A stretch of DNA of 64,000 bases, taken from Symsagittifera roscoffensis (Eukaryota > Xenacoelomorpha > Acoela > Convolutidae). The translations under genes and the position numbers were made by a program. The DNA is taken from positions 25,809,254 through 25,873,253 of the forward strand of contig NC_087065.1 of assembly GCF_963678635.1 (NCBI RefSeq), given 5' to 3'. Of the stretch, positions 50,069 to 59,304 are shown piece by piece (position 1 is the first letter of the stretch; every line of letters begins with the position of its first letter). A model generated the notes under the pieces. It made no database searches. It worked only from the letters and a program-made list of their open reading frames with translations, and was not told where the DNA came from.

Positions 50069-52468
50069 TTAAAATCCATTCGGTGCTAATTTAAGAATTT
50101 GTGGGTGATGAAAATGATCTTCATCGTGTGTATGTAAAGGTAAGTTGTAACAAATTGATTCTTTATTCGGTTGACAATAACTTTGTGCATTTTTATGAGA
50201 GTTTGCTGTAAACATAATCGGTTTGCGTGGCTTTTGATTAAAAACCATTTCATATGGTGACATTCCTAGAGTTGTCGTGATTTGTGAATTATATGCTAAG
50301 GGAAATAGTTTTACATCTGCTGACCATTCGGTATATCTTGTATCATTTCCATTGATGATACATCTAAGATATTCTTGTAGTGAACGGTTCATACCTTCGA
50401 CTAAGCCGTTTGTCCAAGGTGCGTGAGATGTACGTGGTTTGTGTTTGATGTTATATAGATGACATAGTGTGATAATTTCATTATTTATGAATTCTGTACC
50501 GTTATCTGTAACTAGAATTTCTGGTAGTCCGAATTTGGCTATCCAGTGTTCATATAGTGTTGTGTAAGCATAATAAGCGTTACAATGTGGTACTGGGTTA
50601 AGTGCTACATAATGTGTAAACGCGTCAATAATTACCATAATGTAGGAGTTTCCTTCGGATGAGGGTGAAATTGGTCCTTTTGTATCAAATGAAATACGGT
50701 GGTTAAAGTACAAACTTTGTCCTTTAAAATCTTGTTTTTGTGCTATTTGTTTTTGATTTGGATAAGGTTTATTTAGCTGACATACTATACAGTCATTGCA
50801 TAGTACTTTTATCCAAATTGGTGCATTTGGAAAATAAAAGTTTTGTATGAAATTTGAATATGTTTTCTCTGATCCAGAGTGTCCTTTAATGTTTTGTGTA
50901 TGCGAAATATTAAAAGCTATAAGAATCATACTTATAGGGAGACAAGGAACTGTAGATTCATTTAATTTGTATTCTAGAAGGTCTGTGTTTTCGTTAATTG
51001 TTGTATTATTGAATTTTCGAAAATATCGGAGGAGTGTTTTATTTCCTAAAATAGTTGTATCTGCCTTGACGGGTTTAGTTTTATATTTGTGCCATGAATT
51101 TAGTTGTATAATTACTGGGTCAAGATTTTGATATTGTTTCAAAGTATTAATTGTAATTTTATCTGTTGGGGGGAGAAAAATGTTTTCTATTTCCAATTTA
51201 GATAAAGGAATTGTATCAAGTGGGTCATGGAGGTCAAATACTTGATTTATTGTGTATTTTGAATCGTTTGTTTGTGGTCCCGATAATTTTATTTTATCGG
51301 TTAGGTTTTCTTTTTCAATTAATGGAAAAAGGTCTTTTTTATGCGAGGGTTGTTTTACTCTTTTTTGTTGGGTGTTATTTTTTATCCATTGTGAGTATGG
51401 GATTGGTTTGAAAGTTGATGTTCCAAGTAGATCAACTTCGTAGTGGTTATTTTGGCAATCTAAATAGAGTGGGAAGTGTTGTAGATTGTTTATCTGTGAT
51501 TGTTCAACGTCAGTTTTTACTGCATATTTGCATTCTAGTCGGGGTGATGTTTCATTTTCTGCAAGGTAGAATTTTATATTTTTAGGTATTTCAACTGTAG
51601 TTTTACGTGTAAGTAATTCAGGTGGTGTATTTCGACTTAATGTGTCTGGTAATGCAAGATTTTTTCCTGCTGTCCAAACTATATGTAAGTTTGGGAATTT
51701 CATTAGAATTAGTTGAAATCTATAAACTCGGTGATTTGGATTAGATTTTTGTATAAAGAGAAAAATGATTGGTTTGTGATCTGTGAAAAGAACTGTTGGA
51801 TGTTTTGATCCAAGTATCAGAAATTCATATTCTGTTAGTGTATATATTATAGCTGTGCACTCTCTCATTAGAGTTGAGAGTCGTAGCTCTGCTTGAGTGA
51901 ATAATCGAGAATTTGCTGATATAAGATTCATTTTGTTTGTGCCATTGTGTGATTGTAATAATGCTGAGCCGATGCCAAAATTCGAAGCATCGCACATTGC
52001 ATAGAATGGTTGATTTGGATCTGGAATTGTATTCGAAATTTGTTCAGTTAGAAGTTTTTTAATTTCTTCAAATCGTGCTTGATGTTCTGTGTTCCATTCA
52101 AAATTATTTTGTTGTCTAAGTATATTATAAAATGGTCTTAGGTATAATTGCATTTTATAGACATATTTACTTAAAAAATTTAACATTCCAAGGAATTCTT
52201 GGATTTTCTTTTTGTTTGTTGGTGGTTGGAGTTTTTGAATAGCATCAATGCGTGATTTTAATGGGGTGATTGTTTTTCTTTCTATATTATGTCCTAAGAA
52301 TTTTACTCGTGTTAAAAAGAAGTGTGATTTATCGGGGGCGGCCTTCAGATTTTCGTTCTGAAGTATTTTGTGATAATGTTCTAAAACTTTAAACATTTCT
52401 TCTTTTGTCTGTGATTGCATAAAAACATCGTCTAGATAAGTGATTGCGTTTTTCTTGAGTATTAGTGG
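50069..52468 (-). CDS. pol: pol: RT C-half, RNase H, integrase
   Basis: Opens right after an in-frame TGA (52469-52471). The catalytic YLDD of RT is at 52427-52438, eleven codons after that stop, and the first ATG is at 52420. RT thumb and connection: FLGHNIERKTITP, IQEFLGMLNFLSKY. RNase H: CDASNFGIGSALLQ, MRECTAIIYTL, FTDHKPI. Integrase: zinc module H..H..C..C (HTQNIKGHSG..CNDCIVCQ), then D (FDTKGP), D (VTDNGTEF), E (NGLVEGMNRSL). The frame ends at 50069, where homologous sequence moves to another frame. It copies RNA to DNA and integrates. Confidence 0.93.
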   Translation of the reverse strand, partial: PLILKKNAITYLDDVFMQSQTKEEMFKVLEHYHKILQNENLKAAPDKSHFFLTRVKFLGHNIERKTITPLKSRIDAIQKLQPPTNKKKIQEFLGMLNFLSKYVYKMQLYLRPFYNILRQQNNFEWNTEHQARFEEIKKLLTEQISNTIPDPNQPFYAMCDASNFGIGSALLQSHNGTNKMNLISANSRLFTQAELRLSTLMRECTAIIYTLTEYEFLILGSKHPTVLFTDHKPIIFLFIQKSNPNHRVYRFQLILMKFPNLHIVWTAGKNLALPDTLSRNTPPELLTRKTTVEIPKNIKFYLAENETSPRLECKYAVKTDVEQSQINNLQHFPLYLDCQNNHYEVDLLGTSTFKPIPYSQWIKNNTQQKRVKQPSHKKDLFPLIEKENLTDKIKLSGPQTNDSKYTINQVFDLHDPLDTIPLSKLEIENIFLPPTDKITINTLKQYQNLDPVIIQLNSWHKYKTKPVKADTTILGNKTLLRYFRKFNNTTINENTDLLEYKLNESTVPCLPISMILIAFNISHTQNIKGHSGSEKTYSNFIQNFYFPNAPIWIKVLCNDCIVCQLNKPYPNQKQIAQKQDFKGQSLYFNHRISFDTKGPISPSSEGNSYIMVIIDAFTHYVALNPVPHCNAYYAYTTLYEHWIAKFGLPEILVTDNGTEFINNEIITLCHLYNIKHKPRTSHAPWTNGLVEGMNRSLQEYLRCIINGNDTRYTEWSADVKLFPLAYNSQITTTLGMSPYEMVFNQKPRKPIMFTANSHKNAQSYCQPNKESICYNLPLHTHDEDHFHHPQILKLAPNGF

Positions 52469-53842
52469 TCAAAAAATTTTGCTCATAAAAGCTGAAAATG
52501 CTGCTGGTCCTATGGATATTCCATAGAATAGGCGGTTGAATTCATATTGCTGATTTCCAATAACAAATTGTGTTAAGCGTCGCGATTGTTCATCTAGTGG
52601 CATTTGATTATATGCACTATTCATATCTGCGGTTGAAAAGTATTTTCCGTTTATTTTAGTTGAAATAACTTGTATTGGTTCAATAGGCCAATTGCATTTT
52701 GATTCGTCTATTAGTGAATTAAGATATCTAGCGTCTAGAACTATTTTTAATGATTCTCCTTTTGCTAGGATGATAACAGGGTTGATAAATGTGTTACCTT
52801 TTGGTTGTTCTTCTTTGTTTACCGGTGAGATTATATTGTATTGTTCTAAAATATCAAGTAATCTGTTCACTTTATCGTGTAAATGAATTGGTACTTTACT
52901 TGCTCTTTGTTTTTTGAAAACTGCGTCAGGTTTTAATGGGAGATGTAGTGATGAACTGATTTTGCCAACATCAAATTTAGATGTTGCATAGACTGATGAA
53001 TATTTTATTAGCGGTTTGGCTAATTTATCAAATTCGTCTTGTGTTATTTGTGAATGTTGAAAGTTAAACATTGTTAAAAATTTCTGTTGAGTCTCTGTGT
53101 AGTTACTTATGTTGAATGTAGGTTTGACATATGGAGTTTTTGTGAAATAATCTGTATTTTTTTGTTCATTACTTAATATATTATTTATGGATAATTCTTC
53201 ATTAAGAATTGTAGATTGACAAATATCTAATAATTGGAGTATATTATTTACGCGGTATGCTTTTTCATGTATTGGTGATATCGTAGCGTTGGTTTCGCAA
53301 TAGCCTAAAAGTCCTAAAGGTAATGTTACTTGATAGGGTGTATTGTTGTATACATGTAGAGAAATAATATCTGAATTCGAGTTTTTCAAATATTTTATGG
53401 ATGAAATTGTGATTTTGAAAAACTTATGGATAGGTTTGAATTCAAAATCTGACATATAGAGTTGTTGTTTGTTTTGTTTTTTATCATATTGGTGAACTTG
53501 TTTTTTTGAAAAATTATATATGTTTCCTGATAGTGGTTTCAGGTGTTTTCTTTGTTGATTATATATCGGATAAAATTTTGAAAAGAATGGTGGTTGTTTA
53601 TTTAATCTTTGAAAAAATGTTAGGGATGTGTCTTTTGTTTTTGTGTATTTATCTTTGATTAGTATTTTACTATTTAAAATGTTGATTGTTGGTATATATT
53701 TAGAGATAAATGGTATTCCAATGATATTGTGTTTAATATCAGTGATATGGAATATTTGTTTAAATGGTTTAGTTAAAATTTTATTTTGCTCCATTGTTCT
53801 TGTGGGGAGAAGAAATAATTGAATTTTTCCATAGTTTACCAA
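52469..53842 (-). CDS. pol: pol: end of protease and RT fingers/palm
   Basis: 457 codons; the first codon is TTG and the frame is open upstream, so it is a continuation. After ~280 residues of protease-RT linker come the RT motifs PVIILAKGESLKIVLDARYLN, FSTADMNSAYNQMPL (first catalytic Asp) and YEFNRLFYGISIGPAAF. A TGA (52469-52471) then interrupts the frame just before YLDD. The RT of this copy cannot be made without readthrough. Confidence 0.9.
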   Translation of the reverse strand: MVNYGKIQLFLLPTRTMEQNKILTKPFKQIFHITDIKHNIIGIPFISKYIPTINILNSKILIKDKYTKTKDTSLTFFQRLNKQPPFFSKFYPIYNQQRKHLKPLSGNIYNFSKKQVHQYDKKQNKQQLYMSDFEFKPIHKFFKITISSIKYLKNSNSDIISLHVYNNTPYQVTLPLGLLGYCETNATISPIHEKAYRVNNILQLLDICQSTILNEELSINNILSNEQKNTDYFTKTPYVKPTFNISNYTETQQKFLTMFNFQHSQITQDEFDKLAKPLIKYSSVYATSKFDVGKISSSLHLPLKPDAVFKKQRASKVPIHLHDKVNRLLDILEQYNIISPVNKEEQPKGNTFINPVIILAKGESLKIVLDARYLNSLIDESKCNWPIEPIQVISTKINGKYFSTADMNSAYNQMPLDEQSRRLTQFVIGNQQYEFNRLFYGISIGPAAFSAFMSKIF

Positions 53843-53862
53843 TGTTGATCCTTGTGCTGTTG

Positions 53863-54912
53863 CTAGTTTACTGGATGTTTCAAGGGCGTTAATTTTGGGT
53901 GTAAGGTTTTAATCTCATTCCATGTGGGAATGTTTATTATGTTTGATTCTGCTCCTGAATCAATTAGAAAATCAATTTCAAGATCTGGTGGTTGAAATTC
54001 TTTGCTTCTTGGACTTTCTAAAAGAAATGGTATTGTCCAAATTTTTTCTTTGGGTTGTTCTTTTTGTATGTTTTGATAGATGTGATTTGTATTCAAGCAT
54101 TTTGTTTTGTCATTCTCATTGGGTTGATTTGTAGTGTTAATTTCATTAGTTTTTTGCGTCGTCGGTGTGGAATGGATGGGTTCAATATAATAATTGTGAA
54201 GGAGTTCTGATTGATTTTCATATATGTGTGATGAAAAAGGTTGTTCATATATAATAGGTTCGTAGTCATTTTCGATTGCTATCATATTTATGGAGGTAGT
54301 GTTTTCTGTATCACTTTCTGAATCTGATGATTCACAGTTTATTTGGTTTAGTTGTAGTTCGTTATTTCCTGTGTCATCACAACCTGGGGGGTCTGATGTC
54401 GTTTCTGGGTTTGATTGTACTTGATTAATATTTCTTTGATGTTTAGGTGTACTACTTTTGTGACGATTGTTAGAATTATTATAATGGTTATTATTCCTGT
54501 GTGGTGATTGGGAATAATTTCTATAACGATTATTATAACTTGAATGTCGATTTTGTGAATTATTTCGTGATCTGTTTTGATAATTATTGTTTGGTCTGTT
54601 ATAGTTTGATCTATTATATGAGTTATTCCTTGATCGATTGTTCGGGTAATTCTGGTTTCGGTTGTTTGAATAACTTCTATTCCGATTATTGGAGTAGTTT
54701 CTACTTCTATTGTATGATGAGTTTCGTGATTGATTGTTTGGATAGTAATTATTTCTTGATTGGGAATTAGATCTAGAAACAAATTGTGTTGTATTTGAAT
54801 TTGATCTGGAGTAGTTATTTCGACTATTTGGTCTATTGTAATGATTTTGTGACGAATTTTGTGTATTTCTTCGTTCTGGTGATCTTCCTCTATAACTTGA
54901 GTTATATGGTGA
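53863..54912 (-). CDS. pro: Asn/Ser/Arg-rich linker and aspartic protease
   Basis: The same frame as the zinc-knuckle gag segment, resumed after an in-frame TAA (54913-54915). The first ~120 codons repeat N, S, R and Y (NNRNRSYSNNRNQNY), then comes an acidic stretch (SSDSESDTE). The first ATG is at 54285. The protease active site is IDFLIDSGAESNII near residue 110 counted from that ATG. The frame ends at 53863, where the continuation lies in the pol frame (one-base shift near 53880). A 209-codon Ile/Thr-rich frame over the same DNA (54977-54348) is only the shifted reading. Confidence 0.8.
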   Translation of the reverse strand, partial: SPYNSSYRGRSPERRNTQNSSQNHYNRPNSRNNYSRSNSNTTQFVSRSNSQSRNNYYPNNQSRNSSYNRSRNYSNNRNRSYSNNRNQNYPNNRSRNNSYNRSNYNRPNNNYQNRSRNNSQNRHSSYNNRYRNYSQSPHRNNNHYNNSNNRHKSSTPKHQRNINQVQSNPETTSDPPGCDDTGNNELQLNQINCESSDSESDTENTTSINMIAIENDYEPIIYEQPFSSHIYENQSELLHNYYIEPIHSTPTTQKTNEINTTNQPNENDKTKCLNTNHIYQNIQKEQPKEKIWTIPFLLESPRSKEFQPPDLEIDFLIDSGAESNIINIPTWNEIKTLHPKLTPLKHPVN

Positions 54913-55725
54913 TTAATTTCTCGTGTAGTTGGTATTGTTCGGTAGTGGTTTTCCTGAACTGTTGTTGCTATATACATTTTTGTGCGGTAGATTTTGATCT
55001 TTCTTCATGTATTGATAGAATGATTTATTCGGTTCTTTATATTTTTGAGGTTTGTTTTGATTGTCCTGTTGTTTTTGTCTACATTCGGAAATACTATGTC
55101 CGTATCGTCGACAATAATTACACCACTTTTTGAAAGATGGTTTGCCTTTAAAGTTTGGGTGTTTTTCATAAATATTGAGTATTTCAGTGATTTTTTCAAC
55201 GAGGTCTGTATCTGAATCCTGTATATTATTGATATTTGTGGTATTTGTTTCAATTCGATTAACATATTGTAATTTCAGATTTTCTGTTTCTTCAAGTTTC
55301 ATTGTGATTTCTGCTTGCTCTCGAATTGAGGAGGGATGGGATGCTCTCTTTTTTATTGCTATTTTCCTTAATTGAGGTGTTAAGGTCATCATTAAGATTT
55401 CTGTCATTTTTGTGTTTTTATAATCGTGTGTATTTAATGAATATGCTTTTCGAACTAGTGTTTCGATACGTACTGCTAATTGTTTGATGGTTTCATTTGG
55501 TAATCTGCGAATTTCATTACATAAAACTCTTTGTTGTTGTTTGTTTGTTTCGGAGTCAAACATTTTTGAAAATTCTTGTGTAAATCTCTTCCAATTTGAT
55601 TTTATTTCTATAGGCAATACTGAAAACCATTTTTGGGCTGCGCCGTCTAGGGTTGTTTGTATCAACGCTGTGCGTCGATATATCCAATTTTGATGTAGTG
55701 GCGTATTAATTGGTTCAGGTCCCAA
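54913..55725 (-). CDS. gag: gag C-half: capsid end and nucleocapsid
   Basis: 270 codons, open above the first ATG. The capsid-like region (WIYRRTALIQTTLDGAAQKWF, MFDSETNKQQQRVL) matches the retrotransposon gag domain. One CCHC zinc knuckle (CNYCRRYGHSISEC) binds RNA. It is joined in ancestors to the 650-codon segment; a one-base shift near 55720 separates them. It ends at an in-frame TAA (54913-54915). Confidence 0.88.
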   Translation of the reverse strand: MGPEPINTPLHQNWIYRRTALIQTTLDGAAQKWFSVLPIEIKSNWKRFTQEFSKMFDSETNKQQQRVLCNEIRRLPNETIKQLAVRIETLVRKAYSLNTHDYKNTKMTEILMMTLTPQLRKIAIKKRASHPSSIREQAEITMKLEETENLKLQYVNRIETNTTNINNIQDSDTDLVEKITEILNIYEKHPNFKGKPSFKKWCNYCRRYGHSISECRQKQQDNQNKPQKYKEPNKSFYQYMKKDQNLPHKNVYSNNSSGKPLPNNTNYTRN

Positions 55726-57614
55726 TTTAAAATTAAATTTGCTGTTACTGCATTTAAATAATCTTCTACAGAATATTCAGGGTCTGTTCCTGTGAATACC
55801 ATTAATGGTTTGTTTGATGTTATTGATGATCCACCCATAAGGTATGGATTCATTGTCATTTGTAATGATTCTGCTGCATTTGGCATTTGTGAAAAATTAG
55901 AAAGTTGATTTTTTGTTATTTCGTGTTGTTGAAGATAATATGGAAGTGGTATTTCATTTTGCATTTGTGTTGGTTGATATGAGTGTGTAATCATTGGGTT
56001 TTGTGGCTGAATTGGTTGAAAAGATTGTGTATTAATTGGGTTTTGCATTTGTATTGGTTGTTGATTTTGTGTATCTATCTGGTGTGGAGAAAAATTTCTA
56101 TGATGTGTATATGGTTTCTGCATTCCTTGTCCGTGATATTCTTGGGTATATGGTGCAAATATATCTGGTTGTAAATGATCATCATCAGAGGATAGGTAAT
56201 CCGTTTGATGAGGTGCTTGTTTTTTATTTTTATTCTGTTGAAAGAATGGGTAATTTTCACTATAATCCTGTGGAGGATGTGGATTAGCTTGAAAATTTAC
56301 TGAATTGGTTGTTGCCATTGGATTATTCCAATATCGAGATCTGATTTGATTATTATTATTATTTCGTGGAGGATAGTTTGTTTTTGATGAATGTGTATAA
56401 TTATAATTATGTTCCGCAAAATTGTTTCTTGTGAATGTTCTGCGTGTTTTCGACGGTATTGTCATGGGTCTATATGTTTGGTAATCCATTTGTGAATATT
56501 TTGGAGCAACCGAAGGTTTAACGGTTGATTGTAAGGTTACCTGTGCTAGTGAAGTGTTTGTATTGCTTGGTGTTGTTAAATTTGGACGTATTGGTGAAAT
56601 ACTTTGTTGTGTAGTTGTTGTTGTTTGGACAATTTCTTCATTTATGAAGTGTGATGGTGTCTGAATATCTTGTTGAGTGAGGTTTCTAGTTCCATTAAGG
56701 TTTTCATTGTGTATGACGGTCGAATTTAAACTGTTACTTCGAGTATCAGGTAAAAATGTATTGTAGTTTAATGGTGTTGCGTCAATGGTTAATGGTACTA
56801 CTCTTACATAATCTCTTATATAAGATATTGTACTTATTGCTTGGCTTGCAATTGATTGTGGGATATTTATAAATGCATAATGAGACCATTCGGGGTCCCA
56901 AACGTAGTCTGACTGTTCTGTGATGGCGGTATCATCGTTTGAATTTTGAGTTCTAAAATTTTTTCTTGCTTGTGAAATTAAATCTATATTATGTGTAAAA
57001 TAATCTATTATAAACCATGCCAAAATTTTTTGTAAGTCATGTTTTGTATGTTGTGAAACATCATCTTTGGTGAAATTTTCTTTAATTATATGTAGAAAAG
57101 TTGAAAATAGTGTGATTTCATGTCGTACCTTTATATGTTTGGATGTCTCTGTCGGTGAGACATTTGAGATTGGGATTTCGTTTTCTAATATTGAGATATA
57201 ACTATATATTATTGCAAAAACTTCATTAGTAAATATGGAGTTTGCTCTTTGTGAGTTATGATATTGTATGCTTTTTATATATTCTGAGAATACTTTTGAA
57301 AATTCTAAATCAAGGTCGTCTGTTTGAATTACATATTTGCGGTGATTCGGGTTTGGTGAGGTGATTTCTATGGTGTAGATTCCGTAGTGTTGTGTCAAAT
57401 TACATATATCTTTCAGATAGTGATCAATAAATTGTCTTTTGATCTTTACATCGGGGAACTCTGCTGTACATGGGCTGATTCCGGGTTCAAATAAATTTAG
57501 TAGTAAATTCTTGCAAAGTATATGCTGTCCTCTATCAGTGGGTGCATCTACGAGGAAGGGGAAGATTTTGTCATCATCTGGACTATCTTCACTTGGAGTG
57601 TGTGTTTGGCTCAT
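55662..57614 (-). CDS. gag: gag N-part
   Basis: ATG at 57614, 650 codons. Residues 1-280 are a folded N-terminal region (VKIKRQFIDHYLKDICNLTQHYGIYTIEI). 280-560 are rich in Gln, Asn, Pro and Thr, with repeated QPIQMQNPI-type phrases. The capsid start (VFTGTDPEYSVEDYLNAV) follows at about 615, after which the natural frame shifts. The N-part is conserved in the second copy at 62290. An intact gag would be over 900 residues, long for the family. Confidence 0.85.
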   Translation of the reverse strand: MSQTHTPSEDSPDDDKIFPFLVDAPTDRGQHILCKNLLLNLFEPGISPCTAEFPDVKIKRQFIDHYLKDICNLTQHYGIYTIEITSPNPNHRKYVIQTDDLDLEFSKVFSEYIKSIQYHNSQRANSIFTNEVFAIIYSYISILENEIPISNVSPTETSKHIKVRHEITLFSTFLHIIKENFTKDDVSQHTKHDLQKILAWFIIDYFTHNIDLISQARKNFRTQNSNDDTAITEQSDYVWDPEWSHYAFINIPQSIASQAISTISYIRDYVRVVPLTIDATPLNYNTFLPDTRSNSLNSTVIHNENLNGTRNLTQQDIQTPSHFINEEIVQTTTTTQQSISPIRPNLTTPSNTNTSLAQVTLQSTVKPSVAPKYSQMDYQTYRPMTIPSKTRRTFTRNNFAEHNYNYTHSSKTNYPPRNNNNNQIRSRYWNNPMATTNSVNFQANPHPPQDYSENYPFFQQNKNKKQAPHQTDYLSSDDDHLQPDIFAPYTQEYHGQGMQKPYTHHRNFSPHQIDTQNQQPIQMQNPINTQSFQPIQPQNPMITHSYQPTQMQNEIPLPYYLQQHEITKNQLSNFSQMPNAAESLQMTMNPYLMGGSSITSNKPLMVFTGTDPEYSVEDYLNAVTANLILNWDLNQLIRHYIKIGYIDAQR

Positions 57615-58056
57615 TTTTCCGTTTAATGACTGTTAATAGGTAATTATCGATGTGTCTAATTGGTTGATTCCAGTTGTATAAATGTACTGGTTTGTGTTTA
57701 TATTGCTTTTTTATTCGTCTTTTTCCTCTTTTTGATGAATTTGATGTTGTTTCTGAGTCAGAAAAATATAATTGATCGTGTATGGGGCAATTTTTATCTA
57801 TAGATTCTTTTAATTTATAGAGTTCGTCTAAATTGCTGGCTTCTGATTCTGAAAATGCGTTTCTATTTTTGGAAAATCTTTTTCGTGTTATTTGTCTTTG
57901 TTTAGTTATTATTTTTCTTTTTAGTGTTTGTCGTTTTGTTCTAATATATCCAACTGTTTGTGTGTGAGGTGTGATTACAAGGTCGTATTTTTTGTTTTCT
58001 ATTTCACAGTTGTGCAAAACGATTGTTTGTTTGTTTCCTAGATTTTTAAATGACAT
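57589..58056 (-). CDS. 155-aa basic ORF before gag
   Basis: ATG at 58056; overlaps the gag start by 26 bases in another frame. The N-terminus is strand-like (NKQTIVLHNCEIENKKYDL). A strongly basic stretch follows (residues ~38-65, RTKRQTLKRK..TRKRF), then two acidic Ser patches (FSESEASN, YFSDSETTS) and a second basic block (KRGKRRIKKQYKHK). It is well kept in the second copy (61848-62264). The build suggests a nuclear or RNA-binding regulatory protein. No family is recognised. Confidence 0.7.
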   Translation of the reverse strand: MSFKNLGNKQTIVLHNCEIENKKYDLVITPHTQTVGYIRTKRQTLKRKIITKQRQITRKRFSKNRNAFSESEASNLDELYKLKESIDKNCPIHDQLYFSDSETTSNSSKRGKRRIKKQYKHKPVHLYNWNQPIRHIDNYLLTVIKRKNEPNTHSK

Positions 58057-58983
58057 AAGGTTTAGGATGACGGATGCAAAAAGTTGTTAGATGATTTCTA
58101 TTTTCTTAAATTGTTAGTCCTTACGATTTTTTGGTTAGCTTAACCTGGGTCTATTTGTTCAGGGTTGGAGAGAAAAGTAATTCGATTCCGAAGAATGATT
58201 TTTACTTTCTCGTGGCTAGTATAACCTAAGGTGTTAACTTACTTAATCTTACTTAGGGGTAGTGATTGTGTTCAAGGGTTGGAGAATAGTAAATCGATCC
58301 ACAAGGTTCAGGTATAATTAGAACGCGAGTAGTTCGTTAGATACTATTTTAAACTTACTAAGTCTATGATTTATCCTGGGTCTTGATAAGAGGAGGGTTC
58401 AAGTGAAGGATGAATAACCGAAGTTTTTCACTGTTTATCCTAATTTGAATGGTTAGTTTTGTTGAAAAATTTCTATTAGTCTTGGGTTTTTTGAAAGGGT
58501 TGGATAGTGAATCGACGTTTGAGGTCGTTAGACACTAGCTAAGTGGGTGGGGGAGAACAAAATTGTTCTTTTTGATCCAAGGATAGGCCTTGATGATCAA
58601 GTTTAAATTTTAACTGAATAGAAAATGAATTAAGATCCAAGGATAAGCCTTGATGATCTGATTTGAAAATTAAGTGAATTTAAGTTTAAAATGGTTTAAA
58701 TTTGTTTAAGGAAAAGATTTAGTGTTTTAATGATATTAGTGAGTTTATGATTGCTGTTATGTTTTAGGTGATGAAGCTGGGACAATTGGATAATTTATGA
58801 TTACTAACAGTTTATTGTCATGCTACTAATTTTTATTTTGATTTTCAATAAATATTTTCCAAACATGTTTTATAAAATACTGCAGAATTTTAGGAAAACG
58901 ATCTGAGATCTTTTTATCAATCGTTATTGTATATTAATATTTTGTTTAGCGCCTGAAATGATCATGAAGATTGACTTCAAGAT

Positions 58984-59190
58984 TTAAGTTTGCAAATGAA
59001 AATCTAAATTCATTGCTAATAAGATTCTAAATATAAAGGTTTGTGTTGGCTTTTGCCGTACTATCATATAACTATTTGGTAAGTTTCTATTTTGTCGTAT
59101 GTCGTCTCTGGTTCGAGGTCTTCTTCCAATTCCGGGTAGTTCTCTTATCGTTCGGAATATTGGCTTTGATCTATTGAGTCGTAGAGACAT
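58984..59190 (-). CDS. Arg-rich leader ORF
   Basis: An ATG at about 59190 starts a ~69-codon frame whose first 40 residues are Arg-rich (LRLNRS..RTIRELPGIGRR). The same ATG, frame and peptide recur in the second element (60764 on), with several differences that are synonymous (acg/aca, aga/cga, gac/gat). An ATG nine codons further upstream is absent in copy 2. It may be a short regulatory protein or a first exon spliced onward, like rev/rex-type exons (inference). Confidence 0.55.
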   Translation of the reverse strand: MSLRLNRSKPIFRTIRELPGIGRRPRTRDDIRQNRNLPNSYMIVRQKPTQTFIFRILLAMNLDFHLQT

Positions 59191-59284
59191 TTCGATTAAA
59201 TTATCGTCGTGTAACATTTTTAAAATGTTTTGTCTAATTTCTCATCTATTTTTGGTTAATTCTAAGCTATTAAGGTCTTGTTCG

Positions 59285-59302
59285 AGACTTATGGTCGCAC
59301 CA
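59285..59302 (-). promoter_or_regulatory. Primer-binding site
   Basis: Two bases from the 5' LTR end, the minus strand reads TGGTGCGACCATAAGTC. It is the same in the second copy at 60644. The priming tRNA was not identified. Confidence 0.7.
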
Positions 59303-59304
59303 GA

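Larger units (their letters stand above)
58057..59304 (-). promoter_or_regulatory. Long leader with candidate splice donors
   Basis: 1.25 kb between PBS and the first large ORF. GTAAGT sites conserved in the second copy lie at 58353-58358 (TTAGTAAGTTTAAA; copy 2 at 61553) and 58237-58242 (TAAGTAAGTTAACACC; copy 2 at 61660). They are the best candidates for the major donor of subgenomic RNAs. 'gatccaaggata(g/a)gccttgatgatc' occurs twice (about 58576 and 58634). Confidence 0.5.

Noticed and set aside
54348-54977. 209-codon Ile/Thr/His-rich frame
   Set aside because: It is the shifted reading of the Asn/Ser/Arg-rich gag-protease linker, whose proper frame is open across the same DNA.
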